Origin: Trichopria drosophilae
Taxonomy: Eukaryota; Arthropoda; Insecta; Hymenoptera; Diapriidae
Reading direction: 5' to 3'
Length of the DNA stretch: 64,000 nucleotides
Assembly: GCA_030407085.1 (NCBI GenBank)
Contig: CM059582.1
Span: forward strand, 84,289,501 to 84,353,500
Made by a program: the position numbers and the translations under genes. The notes beneath the pieces are model-generated. The model did no database searches. It had not been told where the DNA came from and worked only from the letters and a program-made list of their open reading frames with translations. Shown one piece after another: positions 23,225 to 34,360 of this stretch (position 1 is its first letter; each line of letters opens with the position of its first letter).

Positions 23225-24082
23225 TTTTAACTTGCAATTCGATTTAAGCAATGAAGGGTAGACAAAAAATAGTCACGTAAACGGAAAGTTGTTATTCTAA
23301 AAGCAAAGTGACCTCCGACCGAATTACTACCAATACAATGGACTTCAAAAACAGTCTTACACTGAGAGACCGTGAATACTAAATTTTAATATGGGGATTA
23401 GAAAGTCGCGATATCCATTTACTTCCCTTCAGGAAAGTAGAGAAAAATGTAGGTTACGTGTGACTCAACTTATGTATAAAATGATATGCTACTTTATTTT
23501 CGAGTTATGTCGCCCTCTAGCGTTATGTAACAGAACCGGCGCCGGTGATGGCCGAAATGCAAGCGATGTACATGTATGAAACCACGTGAGTTCTCTCGGG
23601 GTCCGGTAGATGGCGACGAAATCCCCAAATGAAGTAAAAGTTTCGTTTTGTTTAATAGAAGCTGGTTTACCGTCAATGCTCAGCTTATTTATTCTCATTT
23701 CGGAAAAAACATACAGAGAGAGAATGAATGAGCTGAGTGAAGGGACATGACGCGTTTTTTAATGGATTGCGTGATGTCCTCTTTTTGTTTATTAAATAAT
23801 AAATTTAAAACCTAAAATGTAATTTTATTGAAGGTAGAAAACTTATTTATAAAATTGCTTCCATATTGTATGCACAATTTTTATGTAATCAGTTTTGATT
23901 TTTAATATGAAGAATATCAATTATTCATAATCTTAATTTTTCGAATGGACATTATTAAAATTTCATATTCAGAATAACAATTTTCGCAATTGATATTACT
24001 AAATTCTAATATTAAAAATACTAATATTAGAATTTTTAATATTAAATTTTCATAAAGGGATCAAATTGTCCCTATTTGCCCC
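23225..24082. other. No gene recognised
   Basis: The sequence becomes very AT-rich after 23750, with repeated AATATTAAAAATACTAATATT-like runs near 24010-24050. Short open frames near 23391-23698 show no motif. Confidence 0.5.
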
Positions 24083-24735
24083 CTGGATGCCCCCCTTCGT
24101 GTCGAACAACTTTCATCCGACAACTTTTTTGATTCTGTGCATAGTTCTCGAGGTATTTCAATGTCTTCAGATAAATTTGGATTTTTATCGATTACAGCGC
24201 CACCTGTGAACCAAAATGCAATAGCTCCTAGGTCTAATTGGTGTACTTTTTTCCGGAGAATCCAAATCTGCAATAAAAACTGGGGGTTCCTATTTAAGTT
24301 TTATTGTTTTTGCCCCCACTCCACCCCCAGGGGATGGGGGAGGGGGTAAATTTCATTATCACTGGATGCCCTCCTTCGTGTCGAACAACTTTCATCCGAC
24401 AACTTTTTTGATTCTGTGCATAGTTCTCGAGGTATTTCAATGTCTTCAGATAAATTTGGATTTTTATCGATTACAGCGCCACCTGTGAACCAAAATGCAA
24501 TAGCTCCTAGGTCAAATTGGTGTACTTTTTTCCGGAGAATCCAAATCTGCAATAAAAACTGGGGGTTCCTATTTAAGTTTTATTGTTTTTGCCCCCACTC
24601 CACCCCCAGAGGATGGGGGAGGGGGTAAATTTAATTATCACTGGATGCCCCCCTTCGTGTCGAACAACTTTCATCCGACAACTTTTTTGATTCTGTGCAT
24701 AGTTCTCGAGATATTTCGATGTCTTCAGATAAATC
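24083..24735. repeat. 279-bp tandem repeat, about 2.3 copies
   Basis: CTGGATGC starts units at 24083, 24362 and 24641, exactly 279 bp apart, with near-identical units. Each unit ends in a C-rich/G-rich run (CCCCCACTCCACCCCC, then GGGGGAGGGGG). The two identical 70-residue frames found in it are read-through of the unit. Confidence 0.9.
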
Positions 24736-25667
24736 GGCCACCCTGTATGCTACTTTTTTTATCGTAATATGTATAATTTTGGATAAGATAACTATTGGGT
24801 TTAATATTAAAAGCAAAAGCAGAAAAATAGAAAATATCCCTCTAGCGTTTCAACTTGACCAATTGTGAAAAATGCGTTTCGCACCAGGATGTCATTTTAT
24901 GCTCTTCAGCAAAGCTTGTGATCAAGATAAATAATTTAACATTGAAAGCATTATTATTTTTTTTATTCCAGAGCGGTTGGAATATTTCGTTTGATTGTGA
25001 TGCAGCTTTTTTGACAATAGATATCCGTATGTTCAGTCTTTGTTCCGAAAAGTCCCAATAATATTAACGTGAAAATAGTGACGTAAAGTTAAAAATATAC
25101 CAAACAAAAAATACCAATGGGCTTTTTTCCGGTGAGGTGGCACAGTAATTAAAAAAGTGTGATCTGCACCATTTTTATGCGAGGAACACACTCATGCATT
25201 ATTGTTTTTAAAACTTGAAATGGCCTTTTTCTAAACAATGAAAGGTACAAAAATTTATTTGTTCTGTAAACTTAGTTTCCTTTATTTGTGTCGTCATATT
25301 TTATTTCAGACAGGAGGTAGCATCTTGAGAATGAAATAAATGCAATGTTAAATGTTACTACAGATTGCGGTGTTTTATCAACAAGCATATTTAATGTTTA
25401 TCCCAAAGAAAAAAATGTTGGGTAGTTTCCTACAAAAACCTTTCAATATAACTCGTTTCAATGTTTTTCATGTAAAGCTAATTATTCTTCGTCAATTAAA
25501 GCAATTGGATGACATTTTTCGACATTTTCTTCATATAAACCAACTTCCTTATCAAGTATATTAAATTGGTGTTCTATACAGACAGCTTTCTAAATATTAG
25601 AACTAAATCTTTTATATATAATATATAATATATAAAATTAAAAAAAAAAAGAAATATATATATATTA
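24736..25667. other. No gene recognised
   Basis: AT-rich sequence with scattered short frames and no motif. It ends in a run of A and (TA)n next to the palindrome that begins at 25668. Confidence 0.5.
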
Positions 25668-26169
25668 GGGTGGAGTGAATCGGAAAAGTTTTTTTGTAAC
25701 ACTTATTTTTTAGTAGTTTTTGATGCGCTAAGAACGAAAATGACCATAAAAAAATTCTAAAAAAATGTGTTACATTCGCCCCGACGTCCCAAAGATGCCG
25801 TTTTTTGGGTGTTTTTTTTTCGATTGTCTGTAACTCCGTCATTTTTTTTAATTTTTGGCAAAGGTGCCCATATTATCCATCTATTAAATCCATGTAATAG
25901 AAATTTTTATTTTTTTTTATTATGCCTCTAAAAAATCGATATATATGTCGATTTTTCAAAAAATTGAATATTTCGATATTTTTCATTTATAACAAGTCAA
26001 ATATCGGCAGAATCGAAGTGTGGCTATGATTTTTCGACGTATTTTGTGCTCCTAAACATGAAAATGATCGTAAAATTTAACTAAATGTCTTCTCTTAGTC
26101 GTTATTTTTTAAAAAGTTCTAAAAATATAACCTGATTCTAATTACACGGTGTTTTTATGTAGAAGTATA

Positions 26170-26366
26170 TATAATAAAGATATTAGTAAGGGTTCGGCTT
26201 TGTCCTACAAAGTTGGTTGCTGTTGGTTTCCCTCGACGTTTCGAACGACTTGTGGTGTTCCACAGTAACCTCTTGAAAATGAACGCAAGTCGTTCGAAAC
26301 GTCGAGGAAAACCAACAGCAACCAACTTTGTAGGACAAAGCCGAACCCTTACTAATATCTTTATTA
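26170..26366. mobile_element. 200-bp palindrome with Penelope-type hammerhead-like motif
   Basis: Arms 26170-26251 and 26286-26366 are near-perfect reverse complements (GATATTAGTAAGGGTTCGGC at the outer end). The right arm carries GAACGCAAGTCGTTCGAAAC then GTCGAGG, the hairpin-GAAACGTC signature of Penelope-like element ends. It is absent from the right arm of the enclosing palindrome, so it is a younger insertion. Confidence 0.65.
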
Positions 26367-26875
26367 TAACCTGATTCTATTAAAAGCTATTTTAAGGGCT
26401 TACTACGGTCAAAAATTGTGAAAGTTTTAATTTTTTTATTCGAAAGTACAATATTTCAAGAATCTTCTGTAAAATCTCACGTTAATCCGAACAAAACTAA
26501 CACAGACATGATTTTTTGAACTGTCCAACTCGGAGACCTATAATATGAATAAAACGACAACTCGCCAGAGGTCACCCTAGTCAACAGCCTAAAAATTTCA
26601 GTAAGCTCACGGATCCATATTGAATTGGCGATCCAGAGCTGTGGGCCGTAGTGGATTTGGAATATAATATCTAATCCCTGCGTTAATGCCACAATTCAAG
26701 AAGAAGAAGTCAGGTATTTTAAGGCATTTATTACATGTATTATTATTACATTAGTATTATATATTATTACATAAGATCACACACTTCTCCAAATTGTAAT
26801 GTTAAGTTAAGTCATTAATTCCCGAACTAGCTAGTTCTTTACCTTAGTGATTTATTGGTGACGTAAGGGTGAATC

Positions 26876-27018
26876 CACATGGAGCGGAAATTTCCGCGCG
26901 GAATCGTCTTTTAGTCAATAGTATTTCACTTAGAATGAGATAGGTGATCTAGAACTTAGATACTATTGGCTAAAAGACGATTCCGCGCGGAAATTTCCGC
27001 TCCATGTGGATTCACCCT
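26876..27018. mobile_element. 143-bp palindromic MITE
   Basis: Both ends read AGGGTGAATCCACATGGAGC inward, and the arms (about 60 bp, with GGAAATTTCCGCGCGGAATC) are almost perfect reverse complements around a short unpaired centre. The length equals the 143-bp satellite monomer at 55-64 kb by coincidence only; the sequences differ. Confidence 0.85.
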
Positions 27019-28479
27019 AAGTTGGGATTGTCTATGGATGGCGTTGAATTTAAAGTTCAGAAGATCCGTATTGGATGGTATTTATAAGAAACGAACGTTG
27101 AAAATTATATTTCATCGATAATGGAGATGTAGATATTTGTTCGAAAATCCAAATATGTACGACCTTTCTGTCGTTGTGAACAATTTGTTTATTTACAGTT
27201 TATAATGACACTCTTTGTTTTCTTGGAATAGATTCGACGTCATTGTTATAATCCAGGGATTTTAATGCGTCTTTTTACTCCTGCCTTCTTCGTATTCTCT
27301 CTTCTTTCTTGGTAATGTCATTTTGTTGCTCAGCTCTTACGCGTTAGGTCTCCCAGTCGGACAGTTCAAAAAATCATGTCTGTGTTAGTTTTGCTCGGAT
27401 TGACGCGAGATTTTTACAGAATATTCTTGAAATGTTGTACTTTCGAATAAAAAATTAAAACTCTGACAATTTTTGACCGAAGTAAGCCCTTAAAATAGCT
27501 TTTAATAGAATCAGGTTACATTTTTAGAACTTTTTAAAAAATAACGACTAAGAGAAGACATTTAGCTAAATTTTACGATAAATTTCATGTTTAGGAGGTC
27601 AAAATACGTCGAAAAATCGTAGCCACACTTCGATTTTGCCGATATTTGACTTGTTTTAAATAAAAAATATCGAAATATTCAATTTTTTGAAAAATCGACA
27701 TACATATCGATTTTTTAGAGGCATAATAAAAAAAATAAAAGTTTCTATTATATGGATTTAATAGATGGATAATGTGGGCACCTTTTCAAAAAAAAAAAAA
27801 AAATTAAAAAAAATTACGGAGTTACAGACAATCGAAAAAAAAACACCCCAAAAACGGCATCTTTGGGACGTCGGGGCGAATGTGAAACATTTTTTTAGAA
27901 TTTTTTTATGGTCATTTTCGTTCGTAGCGCATCAAAAACTACTAAAAAATAAGTGTTACAAAAAAACTTTTCCGATTCACTCCACCCTATATATATATAT
28001 ATATATATATAGGGCTGCTGAACAAAAATTGTTTTACCTCAAATTCCGTAAATTGTAGGGTAAACTGTAAATTATTGAGCTGTGAAGTTAATTTTCAGGC
28101 TCCATGTACCCACAAGTTTTTAAAATTGGACTCATTAACAGGGAACCATTTACATAAACGTGTGGGAAAAAGTAGTTAATAATTTTGTGCAAATCCTAAT
28201 TTTACAATTATACTTACTAGAGAACTGCCTCGGCTTCAGTACAGATAGTAATATATATATATATATATAATATTTATAGTATTGTAAGAAATTCATTGAA
28301 TTAATATGCAATCCTGCTAACCTTTATTATTCCTCTACGAATATCTTTAACCACTTCAATGGTAATGGATCATATATGTACAACAAAAATTATTGACAAA
28401 TGTGGTAATGGATCATATGTGTACATTTTGCAATAACTTTTACAGTTCTTGATGAATTTGCATGAAACTTCGTATACCA

Positions 28480-28722
28480 AGATATTTTGGGTCGCTGAAT
28501 CCGAATCTGTCGTCAAAATGGGAAAATTCAAAATGCAGGAACCAATATGGCGGCTGTAAGTTTGCTAAATTTATTAAAATGTGCGGCGTACATTTTTCTT
28601 TATATGGAAAACAGCTGAAAATTGTTACTCGGGGGTTTTCGGGATTGCTGATTACGAATCTGAAGTTAGATTTTGAAAATTCAAAATGGCGGATCCAAGA
28701 TGGCCGACCGAAATGCGAAAAA
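28480..28722. repeat. Two diverged copies of the ATGGCGG module
   Basis: GTCGCTGAATCCGAATCTG (about 28491) and a second copy near 28648 are each followed by AAAATTCAAAATG and ATATGGCGG or AGATGGCCG. They match the 120-bp units at 1.4-2.6 kb in a third, unrelated context. Confidence 0.65.
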
Positions 28723-28726
28723 TTAC

Positions 28727-30112
28727 ATGACAAAGTTGTTCCTCCAGGACTGAAGAAGTTTTCTAGAAAATTTCAATTAAATCCACCCGTAAATTTTCAA
28801 TCTATGATGTTCCAAACAAAGGCGGCCGGCGCTCGCGCAAATCTCTTAGCGCTCGATGCTGTAACAAAGCACTGTATTTTTTCCAAAATACAGGCATTTT
28901 AATTTCAGTCGAAAAAGTGTTACAAATTTTATATTTATGTAAATTAAATCATATGGATGTCTAATTTTAAACTTCAATAAAGTTATACCGAAATGTTCAG
29001 TTTTTTTTACTAAGAATGCATCCACGGTGCTTGTTTGTAAACAAACGGGCGGAGATACAGCCGGGTATGACCGTGCAATGTCATAACATCATTTTGTTTG
29101 CGATTACATCCACACTTTTAAGGTGTCTGTCTTTAGTTAAGTAAGGTATAAATAGAAAATGGAAATTGTAGACAGTAAAATAAGTGGAAGAAAAAGACCC
29201 AGAAATGAAGAATCGTGGAGAAGTAACATCGCTCAAAAGGCAAGAAACATGGTGAGTTTATATAAGTACATTACATTATTGTACACAAATATTATTCATT
29301 TAATTGGACTTAGTGCTATATCATAGCATATGCGCGAGATTATTTGAAAAATATTGTCACTTTTTTAAAGGGCGAACAATATGTATCGAGAACTTCGGGG
29401 AAAATTGTACCATCCAAAAATGTCCAAGCTGTACAGTCATGTTGCTCCAATTCGAAAGAAACTACTGCCAAAAACATTGTTCAATGGGAATACCACTTTC
29501 CTTATCAGTACAGAGAGAATGACGATACTATAACTTGTCAAAGCATTCTGTGTCAAGTTCTTGATATTAAATGAGGCAGATTTCAAACAATACAGGGTAA
29601 AGTTAAAAATGCAGAGGAAATTACTGATAAACGAGGTGGGAAAAGAGATGAATCTTTTATGACATTGCCAACTGATATCAAGCGCCTTATATACGAACAC
29701 TGTGAAAGTATTCCACATACAGAGTCATTAATGTCGAGAAAGTTCAAAATTAATATATTTTAAGATACCGGAATTAACTCTGAGAGATCTTTACTTAAGA
29801 TTTATTGATTACTATAAAGAAAAAACTGGACATAACGAAATTCCATTAAAAGAATCAACGTATTTTAAATATTTCAATCATTTTGTCGATTTCACTTTCG
29901 AAGTTGAAAATAACAACACACTTCTTGCGACTGAAATTAAAATGACTGTATATTGGAAAGAATACAGTGCATTGTTACAGCATCGAGCGCTAAGAGATTT
30001 GCGCGAGCGCCGGCCGCCTTTGTTTGGAACATCATAGATTGAAAATTTACGGGTGGATTTAATTGAAATTTTCTAGAAAACTTCTTCAATCCTAGAGGAA
30101 CAACTTTGTCAT
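28727..30112. mobile_element. 1.4-kb TIR element with about 185-bp inverted ends
   Basis: 28727-28912 and 29930-30112 are reverse complements (ATGACAAAGTTGTTCCTC at the ends, and a shared GCGCTCGATGCTGTAACA block). It carries a broken plus-strand gene. No clear target duplication was seen. Confidence 0.8.
29160..29935 (+). pseudogene. Broken protein of an unclassified insect transposon family
   Basis: It begins with an ATG at 29160: VDSKISGRKRPRNEESWRSN, then a probable intron or insertion with stops. Later frames read NAEEITDKRGGKRDE (about 29610) and RLIYEHCESIPHTES (about 29685). The last reads LTLRDLYLRFIDYYKEKTGH then NEIPLKESTYFKYFNHFVDF (about 29775-29900). I recall a widespread insect repeat protein with GRKR...W at the start and a similar internal order, but its superfamily is unclear to me. 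At least three frame breaks. Confidence 0.6.
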
Positions 30113-30572
30113 TGCAAGTTCTCTGATGCTTCGTCAACCTCTTTTTCCGTCAAAGAAAAAAACTGCAACTTTTGGCGCGCTTTCATTTCTTATTAAATAC
30201 CAATTAATAGTTGATGTTTTTAACCACGGATATTAACTCGTAGGTCTCCTACATACCTCACGAGTATATGATCAAAATTTGAACTCATTTGGTGCTTTTA
30301 TCACTGAGATACGATGGGTTATGTTAAAAATTTCATTGATTTCGCGCGGGTACAAATTTATGCATTTTATTTTTTATCTTAAAAACTACTAATTGTATGA
30401 AAAAATGTATAGGAGCTAATTTGTCGCAAATTCAATTTCTTATAAGGTCATATTTTTTTAAACTGAAATTTTCAAAATATCAAATTTGTCTCTCTGCGCA
30501 TCTCGTATCCCCTCTCTTGCCTACTAGGCCGAGCGCGGAGAGAGTTATTCTATCCAGCCGTAAAATTAGCAA
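30113..30572. other. No gene recognised
   Basis: The sequence lies between the TIR element and the right arm of the long inverted repeat. It includes a short GC-richer part (about 30480-30560) without motifs. Confidence 0.5.
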
Positions 30573-31040
30573 TCATAGACAATGTTAACAGATTAATTAA
30601 AAATTCGGAACCACGTTATCTTAAACACAATATTAGTAATATTTGATAATATTAACCTGACAACAATTTATCGTAAAAAGATTTTTTCAAAACAAATTAA
30701 AAACGAATTCAATCTCGTGAAAATAACTCAGAAGTCTTTCGGCAGTAGGAATATTATAGTAGTACGGCATAATTGGAATTCAATTGCCAGAAAATGCAAA
30801 AATAGAATTAATAAAATGAACAAATATAACTCTGTTTGTCTTATAATTTGTAAACTTTGTGATGTATCATAAGTATGGCAAAAAAAGGATCATATCAGAA
30901 TCTATGAACATGAAGTATAAACCCAATTTATTTAGATGTTCTAAAAAAAATACCCTTAATTTCCGAACATATTTTGGAACATCTTCTATTATATTAATTG
31001 ACTTCCTTCTGAAATTTCAGGTCATGTATTTCACGTCATT
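30573..31040. repeat. Right arm of the 10-kb-spaced inverted repeat
   Basis: Reverse complement of 20440-20910 at about 90%. It starts with AATCATAGACAATGTTAACAG. The open frame common to both arms runs at about 30658-30873 on the plus strand, and differences between arms include conservative substitutions (for example FD/FG, KH/KL). Confidence 0.75.
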
Positions 31041-31930
31041 TTCTACGAATTCATCCCTTCCATAGGATTCCTGTTTTTCAGAACTGTTTTGAAATAAATT
31101 CCCTTCCCACCCAATGGCAGGCTCAGTCATAGTGGTTGAAGTTTCGTTATTGGTTGAAGTAGGTGTATCTTGAGTAGAATGTTGGTGGAATAGACTGTAA
31201 GATAATTAGTGATATATAATATTAATCTATTTTTTTCTACGAATCTCTCCCTTCCATATGAAATCCGATAGTCAAACGTCCCTTTCCTTCCGCCGATTTT
31301 GGCACGGATCAGCTACCTCGGAAAAGGCTGGTAGGAGTATATCCTACCCTGAACCAGCTACCTGGGAAAAGGACAATGAAACCATGCTGTTTTCTTTTTT
31401 CTAAAAGCTTCCCCTTCCCTTTGATTGTTCTTGCTTTTCCTTCTATATCGTTTACGGTTCCTATATAAAGTGTTTTCACATTTGATTTCATTCAGTCTCC
31501 AACTAGCATTCTGGCTAGCTAGGCAGTCATCCATATAGATCGGGTAAGAAGTACGAAATTACGCTGGGAGTACAAAGTACGGTATGTATTATATTCCGTG
31601 TCCGGGGTCATCGAACATGTAGTCTAGGTAACGCGCTCCGTAGTTTTTAATTTTTAACATTGAAACCATTTTTACCTACTTGTGACTTTAAAATCCACGT
31701 AAAAGTAGTTTGAAAATATAGTATTTTTACTTTTTTGTCATTTGTTACTTGGTCTACTATATAATAGGCTGTATATTAAAGCATGTTTACTGGCTTAAAA
31801 AAAGATAAAAATAATATATAAGCATTGAATGTCATATCGGCAAATCTCCCAAACTGCCGGAATTTTGATTAAAAACATAATTAATTTCCAAAAATATTAG
31901 TGTCACAATTTAAAGTAATGTAATTTTAAA
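31041..31930. other. No gene recognised
   Basis: Two short related segments (TCATTTTCTACGAATTCATCCCTTCC at about 31036 and a similar one near 31230) suggest a weak duplication. No coding or RNA feature. Confidence 0.45.
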
Positions 31931-31934
31931 AAAT

Positions 31935-32490
31935 TTTCGGTTGTCACGGCATTGGGCCGCCTACGGCATCATTGGTCCGACCTTGATAACCGTAATTGGC
32001 CTAACCAACGAAATGATAACCTCAAATTTCATTTGACATACTTTATTTTCTATGGTTGGCACTACATTGGTTGCCACGGTTGGACCAACTTTGGGAAATT
32101 TTATAAAATGAAACTGACGGTCGGGTAAGTCTGGGGACAGAACTGGGCCAACAGTCGGTGGTACTCGCATAAAAATAAATTACCATAAAAGGCCCAACGG
32201 TAGGGCCAGTTGAGGGGAAAAGTGGGGTTAATAATTCTGAATTGTATAATTTAAATCTATTTCTATATATATTAACCAACCAACAAGTCAAATATGGACC
32301 ACAGTGGGACCAATAATCGGCTTTACTGTGTTGCGAACGACTTTTATGAGTTTGCCCAATCGTCGGGGTATATACGCTCCAAAGTTGTGCTGACTGCGGC
32401 TGCAAGTTGGTGATACTCTGGGAGCCGACTATGGGAAAAGGTAGCTCTGCCAACCTTCAACCAACTGTTTGACTACGGGTGCCAACGTTA
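31935..32490. repeat. Region dense in TTGG/CCAAC motifs
   Basis: Short words such as ATTGGTCCGACC, CATTGGTTGCC, GTTGGACCAACTTTGG, GGGCCAACAGTCGG and GCCAACCTTCAACCAAC recur irregularly. A related GTTGGCCCAACGTGGG lies at 33368. It looks like a degenerate short-unit repeat or a decayed element rather than coding sequence. Confidence 0.5.
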
Positions 32491-32582
32491 ATTCGCACAT
32501 GGGGTACTAGCTCCTTGTAATCCCTGTACATCCTTAATGGGAGGCACAATTCTCAAAATCAGCTCTATTACATCTTTAAAAA

Positions 32583-32645
32583 ATTTGAAACATTTGATAT
32601 TTTGAATTATCATATTTTACTTCCATGTTTATAATCGGATAACTC
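32583..32645 (+). repeat. Dispersed 63-bp repeat, copy 1
   Basis: Nearly identical to 35705-35768 (GATATTTTGAATTATCATAT followed by TTTACTTCCATGTTTATAAT). Probably one end of an unidentified element. Confidence 0.7.
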
Positions 32646-33853
32646 AAAGAACCAAAATGACATTTTATGATTAAAGTAAATGTAAGTGTCAAGTTCTTTC
32701 TTATGTATTTTTTTGACACTCCTCGCGGGGATGTGAAAGCATTCAATTTTTTGCATAAAAACCAATGTTGCACCTATGCATCGAAATATACTATTGTCGA
32801 ACTCAGTGAGCAAGATGCAATTTTGCGCACTCCATTATTTAAACAAATTTTTCGCACTCGTTAGAAAACATATCGTTAGATACTGACGAGCAAAATGCTT
32901 CTTCTGCGACTTTCTCACATTTGCAAAAAAATCATATTGCTTACCAGTATCGATATAACTATTATTTTTTGTGAATTTTTTATAATGTTAGCGTAAAAAT
33001 TATTATGTGAATGCGCTTGCCACCCTCGGCTTCGACCCGGGCACAATGTCTGACAGGAAAATAGTACTTACGAAAGTACTTCTATAAATATGGATGTGAT
33101 CAAAGGCTGAGCAAGCCACATTTGATTGTTGAAAAACCGAGTATGGAAAGAAAAATGTGGTTTATGCATCTCAACAACGTTATAGATGATATTATACAGA
33201 ACAGAATATCATACACAGCGTTGACTCCATCCGAGAATACGATGCTACAAAACAGAAGAATTAATAGCTGTGTAACGAACTGTAACGAATATGAAAGTCG
33301 AATATCTATACTTATTTTAGACCATACAACAATGGCCCACTTCGAAGTAATGATAACGTGATTACGAAGTTGGCCCAACGTGGGAAAGGGAGGTGGTTTT
33401 TAGTGGGTCGGCACATCAACGCCAATCCCACACTACCTGTCAGTGCGGACCCTGATCGGTGTTTTTTTTTTAAATTTTCCCCTACCCTGGAAAAAAAACA
33501 AAAGAAAAATTGGTTTTTACTTCAATCATTTACTAATTTTTTAATTTCTAATAAATTCATTTCAGAGTAGAAGATTAATTGATTTTTAAATTAAATTTTG
33601 ATTTTGTAATTTACATATTACTTTTCGACTAATGTCCTAAATTTTCAGACAATTCATTGATTTTGGATTAATTAATTTTATTTTTCAAATATTTGTCAAA
33701 ATTATTATATCGACGGCTCCTATCCATATAATGCAATCTCAGAAAGTTATTCTATAAAAGGCTATTTCAGAATGAATTCAATATACCACTAGAATAAGAA
33801 CATGTACATGTAGCTGAAGAATTGACAATAAAAAATTAGTCGAAGAAGTACTA
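32646..33853. other. No gene recognised
   Basis: Short frames on both strands (for example 33100-33378) show no domain. The sequence is AT-rich, with T- and A-runs near 33460-33500. Confidence 0.5.
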
Positions 33854-34360
33854 CACTGCAAAAACAAGTGTCTCATTTTGAGATATTTTGTCCTCATTTT
33901 TTAGACATTTAAGGTGTTTTGTGTCCTCACTTTTGAAACGCGTTATGTGTCTCAATGTAAGACATTAAACGTCTTGCACTGAGACACAAATGTCTTGCAC
34001 TGAGACACAAATGTCTTGCACTGAGACACAAATGTCTTGCACTGGGACATTTGACAAATGTCTTGCACTGGGACACAAATGTCTTGCACTGAGACACAAA
34101 TGTCTTGCACTGAGACACAAATGTCTTGCACCGAGACACAAATATCTTGCACCGAGACACAAATGTCTTGCACTGAGACACAAATGTCTGGCACCGAGAC
34201 ACAAATGTCTTGCACTGAAACACAAACGTCTTATATTGAGACACAACAAAAATCATCCATTTTATACTGAAACACGATTGATCTTTTAACAGACATGAAA
34301 CACGTAAGTGTCTTATAAGAATAAATTCTAAAACACGAACTTGGACCAGTTTTTGCAGTG
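33854..34360. mobile_element. Short TIR element (CACTGCAAAAAC ends) filled by a minisatellite
   Basis: The outer ends are CACTGCAAAAAC (33854-33865) and its inverse at 34349-34360, with TA on both sides. CACTGCAAAAA ends occur in insect DNA transposons such as CACTA-like ones, but the 2-bp TA would also fit Tc1/mariner, so the family is open. Most of the 507 bp is a 21-bp tandem repeat. Confidence 0.65.
33972..34245. repeat. 21-bp minisatellite, about 13 copies
   Basis: The unit is close to GTCTTGCACTGAGACACAAA plus T. Each unit contains GACACAAATGTC, an inverted repeat that could form a small hairpin. One copy carries an extra ATTTGACAA-type interruption near 34050. Since 21 is a multiple of three, every frame is open across it; none is likely coding. 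Confidence 0.9.

Larger units (their letters stand above)
25668..27987. mobile_element. 2.3-kb palindromic element inserted at (TA)n
   Basis: The arms, about 25668-26545 and 27345-27987, are reverse complements starting GGGTGGAGTGAATCGGAAAA. Both ends abut TA-rich runs. The left arm contains an extra 200-bp palindrome (26170-26366), and the centre contains a 143-bp palindromic MITE (26876-27018). A minus-strand frame at 26477-26692 shows no recognisable domain. Confidence 0.85.
21189..28346. mobile_element. 7.2-kb composite element, 206-bp TIRs, TTAA flanks
   Basis: 21189-21394 and 28129-28346 are reverse complements at about 93%, starting AGATATTCGTAGAGGAATAA. TTAA directly abuts both ends (21185-21188 and 28347-28350), the target duplication of piggyBac and Kolobok-type transposons. 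No transposase of those groups was recognised inside. The interior holds a LINE fragment, hAT-like and DUF4817-like remnants, a 279-bp tandem repeat and a 2.3-kb palindrome. Confidence 0.8.

Noticed and set aside
24137..24628. Two identical 70-residue proteins
   Set aside because: They are the same frame read in two units of the 279-bp repeat, with a similar frame on the opposite strand.
26477..26692. Captured host gene fragment (71-residue minus frame)
   Set aside because: No recognisable domain and it partly overlaps the palindrome arm, so the open frame may be accidental.
33927..34289. Several overlapping open frames on both strands, and a CRISPR-like look of short regular repeats
   Set aside because: The 21-bp unit keeps all frames open. 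There are no unique spacers between repeats, so it is a minisatellite, not a CRISPR array.
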